Below are positions 1-5,954 of a stretch of 12,091 nt of DNA, one piece after another. The stretch comes from Rhodococcus_D sp039923155 (GTDB lineage: Bacteria; Actinomycetota; Actinomycetes; Mycobacteriales; Mycobacteriaceae): contig JBDTDI010000075.1 of assembly GCA_039923155.1 (NCBI GenBank), positions 1 to 12,091 of the forward strand, written 5' to 3'. The notes under the pieces are model-generated. The model had not been told where the DNA came from, ran no database searches, and was given only the letters and a program-made list of their open reading frames with translations. Position numbers and translations under genes: made by a program. Within the stretch, counting starts at the first letter, position 1. Each line of letters starts with the position of its first letter.

Positions 1-1107
1 GTTCGCAGCCGGGAACCGCTCTCGCGTGCCCGGCTCGCCGACGGGATCGGCCTCACCCGGGCCACGGTGTCCTCCCTCGTCGACGAGCTGCTCGTCAGTG
101 GTCTCCTGGAGGAGCTGCCTGCGGGTCGCGGGGGCCCGGGGCGCCCGGCGAACCCGGTGCGGCTGAACCGGTCCGGGCCCGTCGGCCTGGGGGTGGCGGT
201 GGAACCGGACCGGCTGCGCGCCTGCGTGGTGGACCTCACCGCGACCGTGGTGGCCGAGGAGACGTTGGAGCTGGACACCGCGCAGCGCGACGCGGGCCCG
301 GTGGGCACCCTGGCGCTGGCCGCCGCCCTCGGACGGTCCCTGCTGGCGCGCGTCGGTCAGCCGGTCACCGGGTGCGGTCTCGCGCTGCCGGGAGTCGTGG
401 ACTCCCAGGGCCTGCTGGCCGTCGCCCCGAACCTGCCCGGCTGGGCGGGTTCGGACCCTGGGCCGCTGCTGGCCGACGCTCTCGGGGTCGCGGTCAACCC
501 CGCCAACGAGGCCGACCTGGCCGCGTGCGCCGAGCTGTGGTTCGGGCAGCACCCCGGCCTGACCGACTTCCTGCACGTCTCCGGCGAGGTGGGTGTGGGA
601 GCGGGCATCGTGCTGGGCGGCAGGCTGTTCCGGGGTCCCGGGGGGCGGGCCGGGGAGCTCGGTCACGTCGTGGTCGACCCCCGTGGGCCCCGGTGCAGCT
701 GTGGCGGCCGTGGGTGTCTGGAGCAGGCCGCAGGGCTGCGGGTGCTGCTCGAGCGCTCGGGGACGTCGGGGGTGGAGGAGCTGGCCGTGGCGGCCCAGGT
801 CGGCCACGAACCGGCGTTGGCGGCGCTGTCTGCGGCTGGTGCGGCGCTGGGGGTAGCCGTCGCGGACGCGGTGAACCTGCTGGACGTGCCCGTGGTGGTG
901 CTGGGTGGGGTCTACGCACGGCTGAGGTCGTGGGTGCTGCCGAACGTGCGGGCGGAGCTGCAGGCGCGGGCCCTGGCCCGCCCCGCCCCGCAGGTGCTGG
1001 TCTCGACCCTCGGCTCCGGCGCGGCGGTGCGCGGCGCCGCGGCCACCGTCGTGCGGGCCCTGCTCGAGGATCCACGCCGTGCGCCCGCGAGACGCGGTGA
1101 CCGGTGA
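1..1107 (+). CDS. ROK-family transcriptional regulator (5' truncated by window edge)
   Basis: The reading frame is open from base 1, so the true start lies upstream. Codons 1-40 read as the end of a winged helix-turn-helix (SRARLADGIGLTRATVSSLVDELLVSG, in part), followed by a wing rich in Gly, Arg and Pro. The rest is a ROK sugar-binding domain: PNLPGW near 430-447, the GELGH segment near 652-666, and the ROK zinc-binding CxCGxxGCxE signature at about 694-723. The DxGGT phosphate-binding motif expected at the start of ROK sugar kinases is absent (GVAVEPDRL instead). The usual catalytic NDA is NEA, so a regulator rather than a kinase is likely. By family knowledge it would repress or activate sugar-uptake or catabolic genes in response to a sugar; the ligand cannot be read from sequence. 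The stop codon lies within a GGTGACC tandem repeat. Family assignment is firm, target is unknown. Confidence 0.9.
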   Translation, partial: VRSREPLSRARLADGIGLTRATVSSLVDELLVSGLLEELPAGRGGPGRPANPVRLNRSGPVGLGVAVEPDRLRACVVDLTATVVAEETLELDTAQRDAGPVGTLALAAALGRSLLARVGQPVTGCGLALPGVVDSQGLLAVAPNLPGWAGSDPGPLLADALGVAVNPANEADLAACAELWFGQHPGLTDFLHVSGEVGVGAGIVLGGRLFRGPGGRAGELGHVVVDPRGPRCSCGGRGCLEQAAGLRVLLERSGTSGVEELAVAAQVGHEPALAALSAAGAALGVAVADAVNLLDVPVVVLGGVYARLRSWVLPNVRAELQARALARPAPQVLVSTLGSGAAVRGAAATVVRALLEDPRRAPARRGDR

Positions 1108-1152
1108 CCGGTGACCGGTGGAGGTGGAGGTGGAGGTGGAGGTGGAGGTGGA
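1096..1152. repeat. Two abutting tandem repeats: GGTGACC x3 then GGTGGA x6
   Basis: Seen directly: three exact copies of the heptamer GGTGACC (1096-1116) run straight into six exact copies of the hexamer GGTGGA (1117-1152). The ROK regulator stop codon (TGA, 1105-1107) lies inside the second heptamer. The heptamer is close to a palindrome (GGTNACC), and the hexamer array is strongly purine-biased on the + strand. Such arrays change copy number by replication slippage. A one-unit change in the heptamer would shift the frame at the regulator's C terminus. Confidence 0.95.
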
Positions 1153-1231
1153 GCGTGCCCTCGTCGGGGGTATCGCCCTGGTCGTGTCGGTTCGGCTGAG
1201 GACGGCCATCGCTGCTGTGCTGGTCCGACCG

Positions 1232-1246
1232 GGCGGCTCGGCCGCC
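1232..1246 (+). terminator. Short GC hairpin, possible terminator of the ROK gene
   Basis: GGCGGC-TCG-GCCGCC is a perfect 6-bp stem with a 3-nt loop, 125 bp after the ROK stop and 52 bp before the next start. There is no T tract, as is common for actinobacterial hairpins. In DNA this GC-rich, such a short stem may arise by chance. The rest of the 191-bp gap (1108-1298) holds the tandem repeat and no promoter that I can support. Confidence 0.25.
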
Positions 1247-1298
1247 GCACGGGAGCCCGAAGTGCGCCACACCCGCCACCGCCGGGCAGGATGAGCGA

Positions 1299-1883
1299 AT
1301 GCCCCCCCGCCGCCGGATCGTGGCGCCCACCCTCACCGACGACGACCTCGCCGCTCTCACCGAGGCGCTCGCCACGGGCGCTCGCCGCACCGTGTACCTG
1401 CGTGACGCGGTGCCGAGCCTGGGTCTGGCGGCGGGCAGCTCCGCCCGGGTCGTCGCGGTCGCCGACGGCGTGATCACGGTGCGACCCAAGGGTGTCGGCG
1501 ACGACCTGCCCTTCGAGCCCTCGGACCTCGCCCTCAGCGCGGCGGCGGCACGGGCACCCCGTGCCACCCCGCGCCGGTCCGCGACGCGCTCGGCACCCCC
1601 GCGGGGGCCCCGAGGCGCCACCACGGTCCGGGTGGTGCTGACCGGTTCGGGCGCCGACGGGTGGAGCGTCGAGGTGACCAGCGGCTCGCGCCCGCCCGGC
1701 AAACCCGTCGGGGTGAGCGCCGAGGCGGTGGCGGGGGCCGTGGCCGCCCTGGGCGAACCGCGCGCGGCCAACGCCGTGCACGCCGTGCTGGAGCACGCCA
1801 GGACGCAGGCGCAGCAACGGGTCGCCGCGCTCAGCGACGAGCTGGCCGCGGCCCGGGCGAGCCTGGACGCGCTGAGCCGCTAG
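1299..1883 (+). CDS. Conserved hypothetical actinobacterial protein (possibly DUF6319-like)
   Basis: Protein of 194 residues starting at an ATG, with AGGA (1288-1291) 7 nt upstream. Function is not known. Three parts can be seen. Residues 1-67 form a compact domain with helix-like TDDDLAALTEAL, then RTVYLRDAVPSLGL, then a beta-rich VVAVADGVITVRPKG segment. Residues 68-105 form an Ala/Arg/Pro/Thr-rich, probably disordered and basic linker. Residues 106-194 form a C-terminal domain that ends in an Ala/Leu/Arg-rich amphipathic helix, possibly a short coiled coil. There is no signal peptide or membrane segment, so it is probably cytoplasmic. The N-terminal half resembles, from memory, actinobacterial proteins annotated DUF6319; this is not verified. 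G/C-rich third positions support real coding. Its stop shares CTAG (1880-1883) with the convergent marR stop, so the two ends are tied together. Confidence 0.85.
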   Translation: MPPRRRIVAPTLTDDDLAALTEALATGARRTVYLRDAVPSLGLAAGSSARVVAVADGVITVRPKGVGDDLPFEPSDLALSAAAARAPRATPRRSATRSAPPRGPRGATTVRVVLTGSGADGWSVEVTSGSRPPGKPVGVSAEAVAGAVAALGEPRAANAVHAVLEHARTQAQQRVAALSDELAAARASLDALSR

Positions 1884-2392
1884 GCGTCGAAGTCACCTGC
1901 TCCTCGCCGCAGCTCGGCGAGCACCTCCACCAGGCGCTCCACGTCCGGTGGGTTCAGCCCCGGCTGGGTGAACACCTCGGCGTTGAGGGCGCGGGTCGCG
2001 GCATCCGCGGCATCGCGCCCGTGGGCGGTGATCGTCACCAGCGTGGCGCGTCGGTCGTCGGGATGGGGCGAGCGCTCCACCAGACCGGCGGCCTCGAGCC
2101 GGTCGACGGCGTTGGTCACGCTCGTCGGGTGCACCTGCAGCCGGGCGCTGGCCCAGCTCATCGGCAGGGTCCCGCGCGAGGAGAAGACCAGCAGCATCAG
2201 CAGCTCGTAGCGGGCGAAGGTCAGCCCCGCGGGTCGCAGGACCCGCTCGACGCGGGCGAGCACGATCTGGTGGGCTCGCATGAGCGAGGTGACGGCTGCC
2301 ATCCCGGCGGCGGCGTCGCTCCACCCGTGCTCACGCCACTTCCTGATGGCCTCGACGATCGGGTCGAGCGGCAGCTTCTCGGGGCCGGGCAC
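1880..2392 (-). CDS. MarR-family transcriptional regulator
   Basis: Winged helix-turn-helix regulator. The family signature is clear: a dimerisation helix (MAAVTSLMRAHQIVLARVERVL), LTFARYELLMLL, the recognition helix region (HPTSVTNAVDRLEAAGLVERSPHP) and the wing DDRRATLVTITAHG with the conserved D-R pair. I chose the GTG at 2390-2392 as start because AGGAG (2399-2403 on the complement) sits exactly 6 nt upstream; this gives 170 residues, usual for this family. An in-frame GTG further upstream (2446) would add 18 residues but has a poorer ribosome site. The gene is divergent from the serine hydrolase at 2517, and MarR proteins often control a divergent neighbour and themselves, so that hydrolase is the first candidate target (inference). 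The ligand is unknown. It ends in a 4-bp overlap with the convergent gene at 1299-1883. Confidence 0.93.
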   Translation of the reverse strand: MPGPEKLPLDPIVEAIRKWREHGWSDAAAGMAAVTSLMRAHQIVLARVERVLRPAGLTFARYELLMLLVFSSRGTLPMSWASARLQVHPTSVTNAVDRLEAAGLVERSPHPDDRRATLVTITAHGRDAADAATRALNAEVFTQPGLNPPDVERLVEVLAELRRGAGDFDA

Positions 2393-2398
2393 GTCGAG

Positions 2399-2403
2399 CT
2401 CCT
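2399..2403 (-). promoter_or_regulatory. Ribosome binding site deciding the marR start
   Basis: AGGAG on the minus strand, 6 nt before GTG at 2392. The competing GTG at 2446 is preceded only by a G-rich run directly abutting the codon. This favours the shorter MarR protein and widens the divergent gap to the serine hydrolase to 124 bp (2393-2516). Confidence 0.6.
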
Positions 2404-2505
2404 GTTCTCCGGTCGTGGCGTCGGCGTCGAACCTATCGCTGAGCACCCCCTGACCCCGACGCTGTGGGGCACCTGGTCAGATGGGTCGCGAGAACCTCAA
2501 CCCCC

Positions 2506-2510
2506 AGGAG
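2506..2510 (+). promoter_or_regulatory. Ribosome binding site deciding the serine hydrolase start
   Basis: AGGAG lies 6 nt before GTG at 2517, a near-ideal site. The longer alternative, ATG at 2481, has no comparable purine site upstream. The 2393-2516 gap should hold the promoters of both marR and the hydrolase. I see no convincing -10/-35 pair or clean MarR-type palindrome in it. Confidence 0.65.
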
Positions 2511-2516
2511 CCCACC

Positions 2517-3764
2517 GTGCTGCAGCCCGCCCCCGCCCCGAGCATGACCGCTGAGCCTGCCGCCGTAGGAATGGATGCGGGTCGACTGGCCCGGATCGAC
2601 CGTCACTTCGCGCGCTACGTGGAGCAGGGGCGGCTGGTGGGCTGGCAGGTGGTCCTCGCCCGGCACGGAGAAGTGGTGCACGCCAGCGTGCACGGTCAGC
2701 GCGACCGCGAGGCTGGGCTGGGCGTCGAGGCCGACACCTTGTGGCGCATCTACTCGATGACCAAGCCGATCACCTCCGTCGCTGCCCTGTCGCTGCTGGA
2801 GGAGGGTGCGTTCGAGCTGACCGACCCGGTGAGCCGGTACATCCCGTCCTTCGCCGACGTGCGGGTGTGGGTGGGTGGATCCGCCCAGGCGCCCCGCACG
2901 GTGCCCGCGACCGAGCCGGTGCGGATGTGGCACCTGCTCAGCCACACCTCGGGCCTGACCTACGGGTTCATGAACGCCCACCCGGTGGACACCATCTACC
3001 GCGAGAACGGCTTCGACTTCGGCACCGCGCGCGGCCTGGACCTGGCCGCGTGCGCCGACGCGTGGGCGGGCATGCCGCTGCTGTTCCAGCCAGGTGCGCA
3101 GTGGAGCTACTCCGTGGCCACCGACGTGCTCGGCCGGGTGCTGGAGGTTCTCGACGGCGCGACCCTGGACGAGGTCCTCGCGAAGCGGGTGCTGGGTCCG
3201 CTGGGCATGAGCCAGACCCGCTGGTCGGTGGACGCCACCGACGCGGGGCGCCTGGCCGCGCTCTACGCGCCGCAGCCGGGCACGGGCGAGGCGGTGCGCC
3301 TGGACGCTGTCGGCCAGGCCGCGCTGCGGCCGCCCGCCATGTTCTCCGGTGGCGGTGGCCTGGTGTCGACGGCGGGGGACTACCTGCGCTTCTGCGAGGT
3401 GCTGCGTCGGGGCGGGGAGCTCGACGGGGTCCGGGTGCTGGGCCCACGCACCCTGGCCTACGCCACCCGCAACCACCTGCCCGGCGGGCGCAGCCTGGCC
3501 GACTACGGCAGCGGCCAGTTCTCCGAGGTGGCCTACGACGGGGTCGGCTTCGGCCTCGGCTTCGCCGTCACGGTGGACCCGGCCGCCGGCAAGACGGTCA
3601 GCTCGCCGGGTGAGTACACCTGGGGCGGAGCGGCCTCGACGGCGTTCTGGGTGGACCCGGTGGAGGACCTGGTGGCGGTGTTCATGACCCAGCTGCTGCC
3701 GAGCTCGACCTACCCGATCCGCACCCAGCTGCGGACCTTGGTCCACCAGGCACTCCTCGACTGA
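2517..3764 (+). CDS. Serine hydrolase, class C beta-lactamase/esterase (EstB/LipE-like) family
   Basis: About 415 residues with the penicillin-binding/class C beta-lactamase fold. The SxxK motif is SMTK, with nucleophile Ser80 and general base Lys83. The second motif is Tyr198 in YSVAT, where Tyr followed by Ser-Val rather than Ala-Asn is typical of carboxylesterases of this fold. The third motif region is WGGAAS (Trp369-Gly-Gly-Ala), where beta-lactamases have KTG. These features point to an ester hydrolase of the EstB/LipE type rather than a true beta-lactamase. The substrate is unknown. There is no signal peptide or lipobox, so it is probably cytoplasmic. HLLSHTSGLTYGF and GGGGLVSTAGDYLRF are further family landmarks. 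Start chosen at GTG 2517 on its ribosome site; an in-frame ATG at 2481 would add 12 residues. It is divergent from a MarR regulator that may control it. Confidence 0.92.
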   Translation: MLQPAPAPSMTAEPAAVGMDAGRLARIDRHFARYVEQGRLVGWQVVLARHGEVVHASVHGQRDREAGLGVEADTLWRIYSMTKPITSVAALSLLEEGAFELTDPVSRYIPSFADVRVWVGGSAQAPRTVPATEPVRMWHLLSHTSGLTYGFMNAHPVDTIYRENGFDFGTARGLDLAACADAWAGMPLLFQPGAQWSYSVATDVLGRVLEVLDGATLDEVLAKRVLGPLGMSQTRWSVDATDAGRLAALYAPQPGTGEAVRLDAVGQAALRPPAMFSGGGGLVSTAGDYLRFCEVLRRGGELDGVRVLGPRTLAYATRNHLPGGRSLADYGSGQFSEVAYDGVGFGLGFAVTVDPAAGKTVSSPGEYTWGGAASTAFWVDPVEDLVAVFMTQLLPSSTYPIRTQLRTLVHQALLD

Positions 3765-3777
3765 TCGCGCGATCCCC

Positions 3778-3839
3778 GCGATTCGCCCACTCTCCGCCCT
3801 GCCGGGCTCACCCCGCGGGGCGGAGACTGGGCGAATCGC
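3778..3839. terminator. Large inverted repeat, likely bidirectional terminator
   Basis: The left arm (3778-3799) and right arm (3818-3839) are 22 nt each and complementary at 21 of 22 positions, with an 18-nt loop. The stem begins GCGATTCGCCCA and continues through CTCCGCCC. It sits in the 86-bp gap between two convergent genes: 14 bp past the serine hydrolase stop and 12 bp past the flavin oxidoreductase stop. That is where a terminator serving both strands is expected. There is no T tract on either side, which fits the 'I-shaped' hairpins reported in actinobacteria. Confidence 0.8.
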
Positions 3840-3850
3840 TGTGCGGGGCG

Positions 3851-5029
3851 CTACCCCTTCGCGGCCACCTCGTCGGCGTAGCGCTGCGTCATGGTGGCGA
3901 CGGCGTCGAGCTGGCTCTGGGCGTGACCGTCCCGCGTGCTCCGAGCCCGTTCCTTGGCCTGCAGCGTGGCGTCGGCGTGCGTGGTTCCCTCACCCTGGAA
4001 CTGGGGCATGACGTGCTGGGCGATGAGCTCGTAGGAGCGCCGCGTGGCCTCCGGGTTGGCCCACTCGTGGCTGAGCAGCAGCATCGCACCGAACCCACCC
4101 GACTGGTCCTTGAGCCGCTGCACCTGCGCCCGGGCGTCGTCGGGGGTGCCGATCGCCCCGATGCCCGCCTCGTTGATGAACTCGACCATCTCCTTGACGT
4201 CCCCGCCCGCGACGGCCATCTGTGGGAACGCCGCCACCTTTTGGAAGTAGCGGAACCACTGCTCGATGCCGTGCTCCACGTCGCGGTAGGCCTGCTCCCG
4301 CGTCTCGGCCACGTGCATCAGCCCGACCAGGCGCCAGTCGTCGCGGGACACCGTCTGCCCGTGCGTCTCGGCGCGCTCCTCCACCACGCTCCAGTGGTGG
4401 GCCAGGGCGTCGAAACCGTCGGGGGAGAGGGTGGCGCCGATGGAGAGCAGGCCCACCCCGTGCTGCCCGGCGAGGCGCGGACCGGTCGGCGAGGCCACGG
4501 CGGCGACGGTGACGTCGAACAGCGGCTCCGAGTAGGGGCGCAGCTGCAGGCGCGCGTCGACGAGGTTGTGGGTGCGGGTCTGCGCGGTGACCGTCTCCCC
4601 GCGCAGCAGGCGCAGCACGATGTCGAGGTTCTCCGCCAGCAGCTCGCGGGTGTCGGTGGGGTTGAGCCCGATCATGGCCGAGTCGGTGGGCAGCGAGCCC
4701 GGGCCGACGCCGAGCATAATCCGACCGCGGGTCAGGTGGTCGAGCAGCACCATCCGGTCGGCCACCCAGAGCGGGTTGTGGTAGCTCAGCGACGTGACGC
4801 CGGTGCCCAGCTTGATGTTTCGCGTGCGCTCGGCGGCGGCCGCGATGAAGATCTCCGGCGCCGAGATGATCTCGCTGCCCGCCGAGTGGTGCTCGCCGAT
4901 CCACGCCTCGTCGAAGCCGCAGGAGTCGAGGTGCTCGACCAGGCGCAGGTCACGCTGCAGGGCGAGGGTCGGGTTCTCGCCCGCCGGGTGGAAGGGGGCA
5001 AGGAAGACGCCGAAACGGAGACGGCTCAC
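3851..5029 (-). CDS. LLM-class flavin-dependent oxidoreductase, limonene 1,2-monooxygenase-like
   Basis: Protein of 392 residues of the bacterial luciferase-like (TIM-barrel) family. It begins SRLRFGVFLAPFHPAGENPT and continues with GFDEAWIGEHHSAG, the NIKLGTGVTSLSYHNPL segment, and DHLTRGRIMLGVGPGSLPTD, where flavin and phosphate contacts lie in this family. The N-terminal half closely resembles, from memory, the FMN/FADH2-dependent limonene 1,2-monooxygenase (LimB) of Rhodococcus, and the length matches. Members of this group often oxidise terpenes or other small hydrophobic substrates with a separately supplied reduced flavin; the true substrate is not readable. No limonene-epoxide hydrolase or flavin reductase is beside it, so a limonene pathway is not supported by context. 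The GTG start at 5029 has AAAGGAG (5037-5043, minus strand) 7 nt upstream. The 3' end faces the inverted repeat at 3778-3839. Confidence 0.9.
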   Translation of the reverse strand: MSRLRFGVFLAPFHPAGENPTLALQRDLRLVEHLDSCGFDEAWIGEHHSAGSEIISAPEIFIAAAAERTRNIKLGTGVTSLSYHNPLWVADRMVLLDHLTRGRIMLGVGPGSLPTDSAMIGLNPTDTRELLAENLDIVLRLLRGETVTAQTRTHNLVDARLQLRPYSEPLFDVTVAAVASPTGPRLAGQHGVGLLSIGATLSPDGFDALAHHWSVVEERAETHGQTVSRDDWRLVGLMHVAETREQAYRDVEHGIEQWFRYFQKVAAFPQMAVAGGDVKEMVEFINEAGIGAIGTPDDARAQVQRLKDQSGGFGAMLLLSHEWANPEATRRSYELIAQHVMPQFQGEGTTHADATLQAKERARSTRDGHAQSQLDAVATMTQRYADEVAAKG

Positions 5030-5036
5030 GGAGATG

Positions 5037-5133
5037 CTCCTTTGTGCAGGTCGATCACGGAGGGGACGAACGCCCTCCCAGTATGACCCCCGTCACAGTC
5101 CCGGGCCGGGTGCGGGCGGTGCAGCAGTGCTGC
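5037..5133. other. Gap upstream of the flavin oxidoreductase: ribosome site, weak -10, small dyad
   Basis: From the minus-strand view this 104-bp gap holds the oxidoreductase ribosome site AAAGGAG (5037-5043). It also holds a possible -10 box CATACT (5080-5085), about 50 nt before the start and without a convincing -35. Directly after the TIGR03089 stop there is a perfect dyad, GCAGCA-G-TGCTGC (5121-5133). The dyad's 1-nt centre makes it a poor hairpin, so it is more likely a protein site or chance than a terminator. Confidence 0.3.
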
Positions 5134-5862
5134 TCACAGCTCGCGGGTGACCTTCTCCGTCTCCACCCGCCGGGTGGTCCGGGACGGATCCGGGTTGGCC
5201 ACCTGGACCAGCGACGCGCCGGCGACGAGCACGGCCAGCAGAGAATCCACGAGCTGCGCCGGGGTGCTCCAGTCCTGGCTGGAGAGCACCCGGTCGGCGG
5301 CGGTCAGACCGTGCCGAGCGGCGGTGGCGCGGGCCGCGACGAGCACCTGCGCCACCGATCGGCCCTCGAGCGCGGGTGCCTCGCCGCCCACCGGGGTCGG
5401 GGCGAAGGCGTCCCCGTGCACCCGGACCGCGCTCGCGTAGTCGGTGATGCCCAGCGGGAGGTCCTCCACCCCACGACCGAACGCGTCCAGGCTGAGCACG
5501 GCCACCTCGGGGGCGGCCTCGGCTTCGCCCAGGCGCCCGCGGGTGCACAGCGCCAGCTCAGCGCCGTCCGCCGACTCAACGACCTCCGCCCCGCACCACC
5601 ACACGCCCAGGTGCACCGCCACGGACTGCCAGTGTGCGGGCAGCAGCACCGCCACCGGGTCACCGAGACCGACCCCGAGCTCGTCGCGCAGCAGGTTCGC
5701 GGTCTTGGCCGCCCAGTTCGCCAGCGTGGTGGCCGACACCTCGACCCGTTCGTCGGTGGCGTCGTCGTAGTAGGTCACCAGCGGTCGAGCGGCGTCGGTG
5801 GCCAAGATGGGACGCAGCAGCGCGTCGGTCAGCGTCGGTGTCGTCAGGGGTGCGCTCACCAC
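5134..5862 (-). CDS. TIGR03089 family protein (truncated acyl-adenylate-forming domain)
   Basis: Protein of 242 residues matching the N-terminal part of AMP-binding (acyl-CoA synthetase-like) enzymes. RPLVTYYDDATDERVEVS, ATTLANWAAKTANLLRDELGV and GDPVAVLLPAHWQSVAVHLGVWW are the typical opening of that fold. The Ser/Thr/Gly-rich P-loop and the large C-terminal lid of active ligases are missing, so adenylating activity is doubtful. This short form is the actinobacterial TIGR03089 family; the M. tuberculosis member (Rv3268) lies in the same orientation next to the rmlD-wbbL-manB block, which supports the call. Function is unknown in the family. The start is GTG 5862, or equally the next codon GTG 5859; neither has a strong ribosome site. 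It is divergent from rmlB across a 92-bp gap containing two palindromes. Confidence 0.88.
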   Translation of the reverse strand: MVSAPLTTPTLTDALLRPILATDAARPLVTYYDDATDERVEVSATTLANWAAKTANLLRDELGVGLGDPVAVLLPAHWQSVAVHLGVWWCGAEVVESADGAELALCTRGRLGEAEAAPEVAVLSLDAFGRGVEDLPLGITDYASAVRVHGDAFAPTPVGGEAPALEGRSVAQVLVAARATAARHGLTAADRVLSSQDWSTPAQLVDSLLAVLVAGASLVQVANPDPSRTTRRVETEKVTREL

Positions 5863-5878
5863 CCCAGCGTGTCAGGTG

Positions 5879-5913
5879 GGCACGGTGTGCCGGGTGCGGG
5901 GCACGAGCGTGCC
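5879..5913. promoter_or_regulatory. Paired palindromes GGCAC-N3-GTGCC and GGCAC-N4-GTGCC (putative operator)
   Basis: Seen directly in the divergent gap between the TIGR03089 gene and rmlB (5863-5954): GGCACGGTGTGCC at 5879-5891 and GGCACGAGCGTGCC at 5900-5913. Both carry the same perfect 5-bp half-sites. Their centres are about 21.5 bp apart, near two helical turns, so two dimers could bind the same DNA face. The position, 17 bp from one start and 42 bp from the other, fits an operator for both genes. No regulator is identified. Confidence 0.5.
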
Positions 5914-5954
5914 AGACTCGGCGACCGAGAGATCCTGAACAGGAGGAGGACCTG

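Noticed and set aside
1096..1152. CRISPR array or attachment site at the tandem repeats
   Set aside because: Units are 6-7 bp with no spacers, and no integrase or Cas gene is nearby.
494..1817. Long minus-strand frames opposite the ROK and hypothetical genes, one with a poly-Pro run
   Set aside because: Composition is Arg/Pro/Ala-heavy; the poly-Pro is just the GGTGGA repeat read backwards. The + strand frames carry recognisable domains.
2433..3746. 437-codon minus-strand frame opposite the serine hydrolase
   Set aside because: A shadow of high third-position G/C in the real gene; His/Gln/Gly/Arg-rich with no domain, while the + frame has all three hydrolase motifs.
3851..5029. A limonene degradation locus
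   Set aside because: Only the single monooxygenase-like gene is present; no epoxide hydrolase, dehydrogenase or flavin reductase lies next to it.
3923..5086. 387-codon + strand frame opposite the flavin oxidoreductase
   Set aside because: Antisense shadow; the minus frame has clear luciferase-like motifs, a ribosome site and full family length.
5634..5954. Upstream extension of the rmlB frame
   Set aside because: Residues before 5955 are Arg/Pro-rich and overlap the TIGR03089 gene antisense; the strong AGGAGGAGG site and Rossmann start fix rmlB at 5955.
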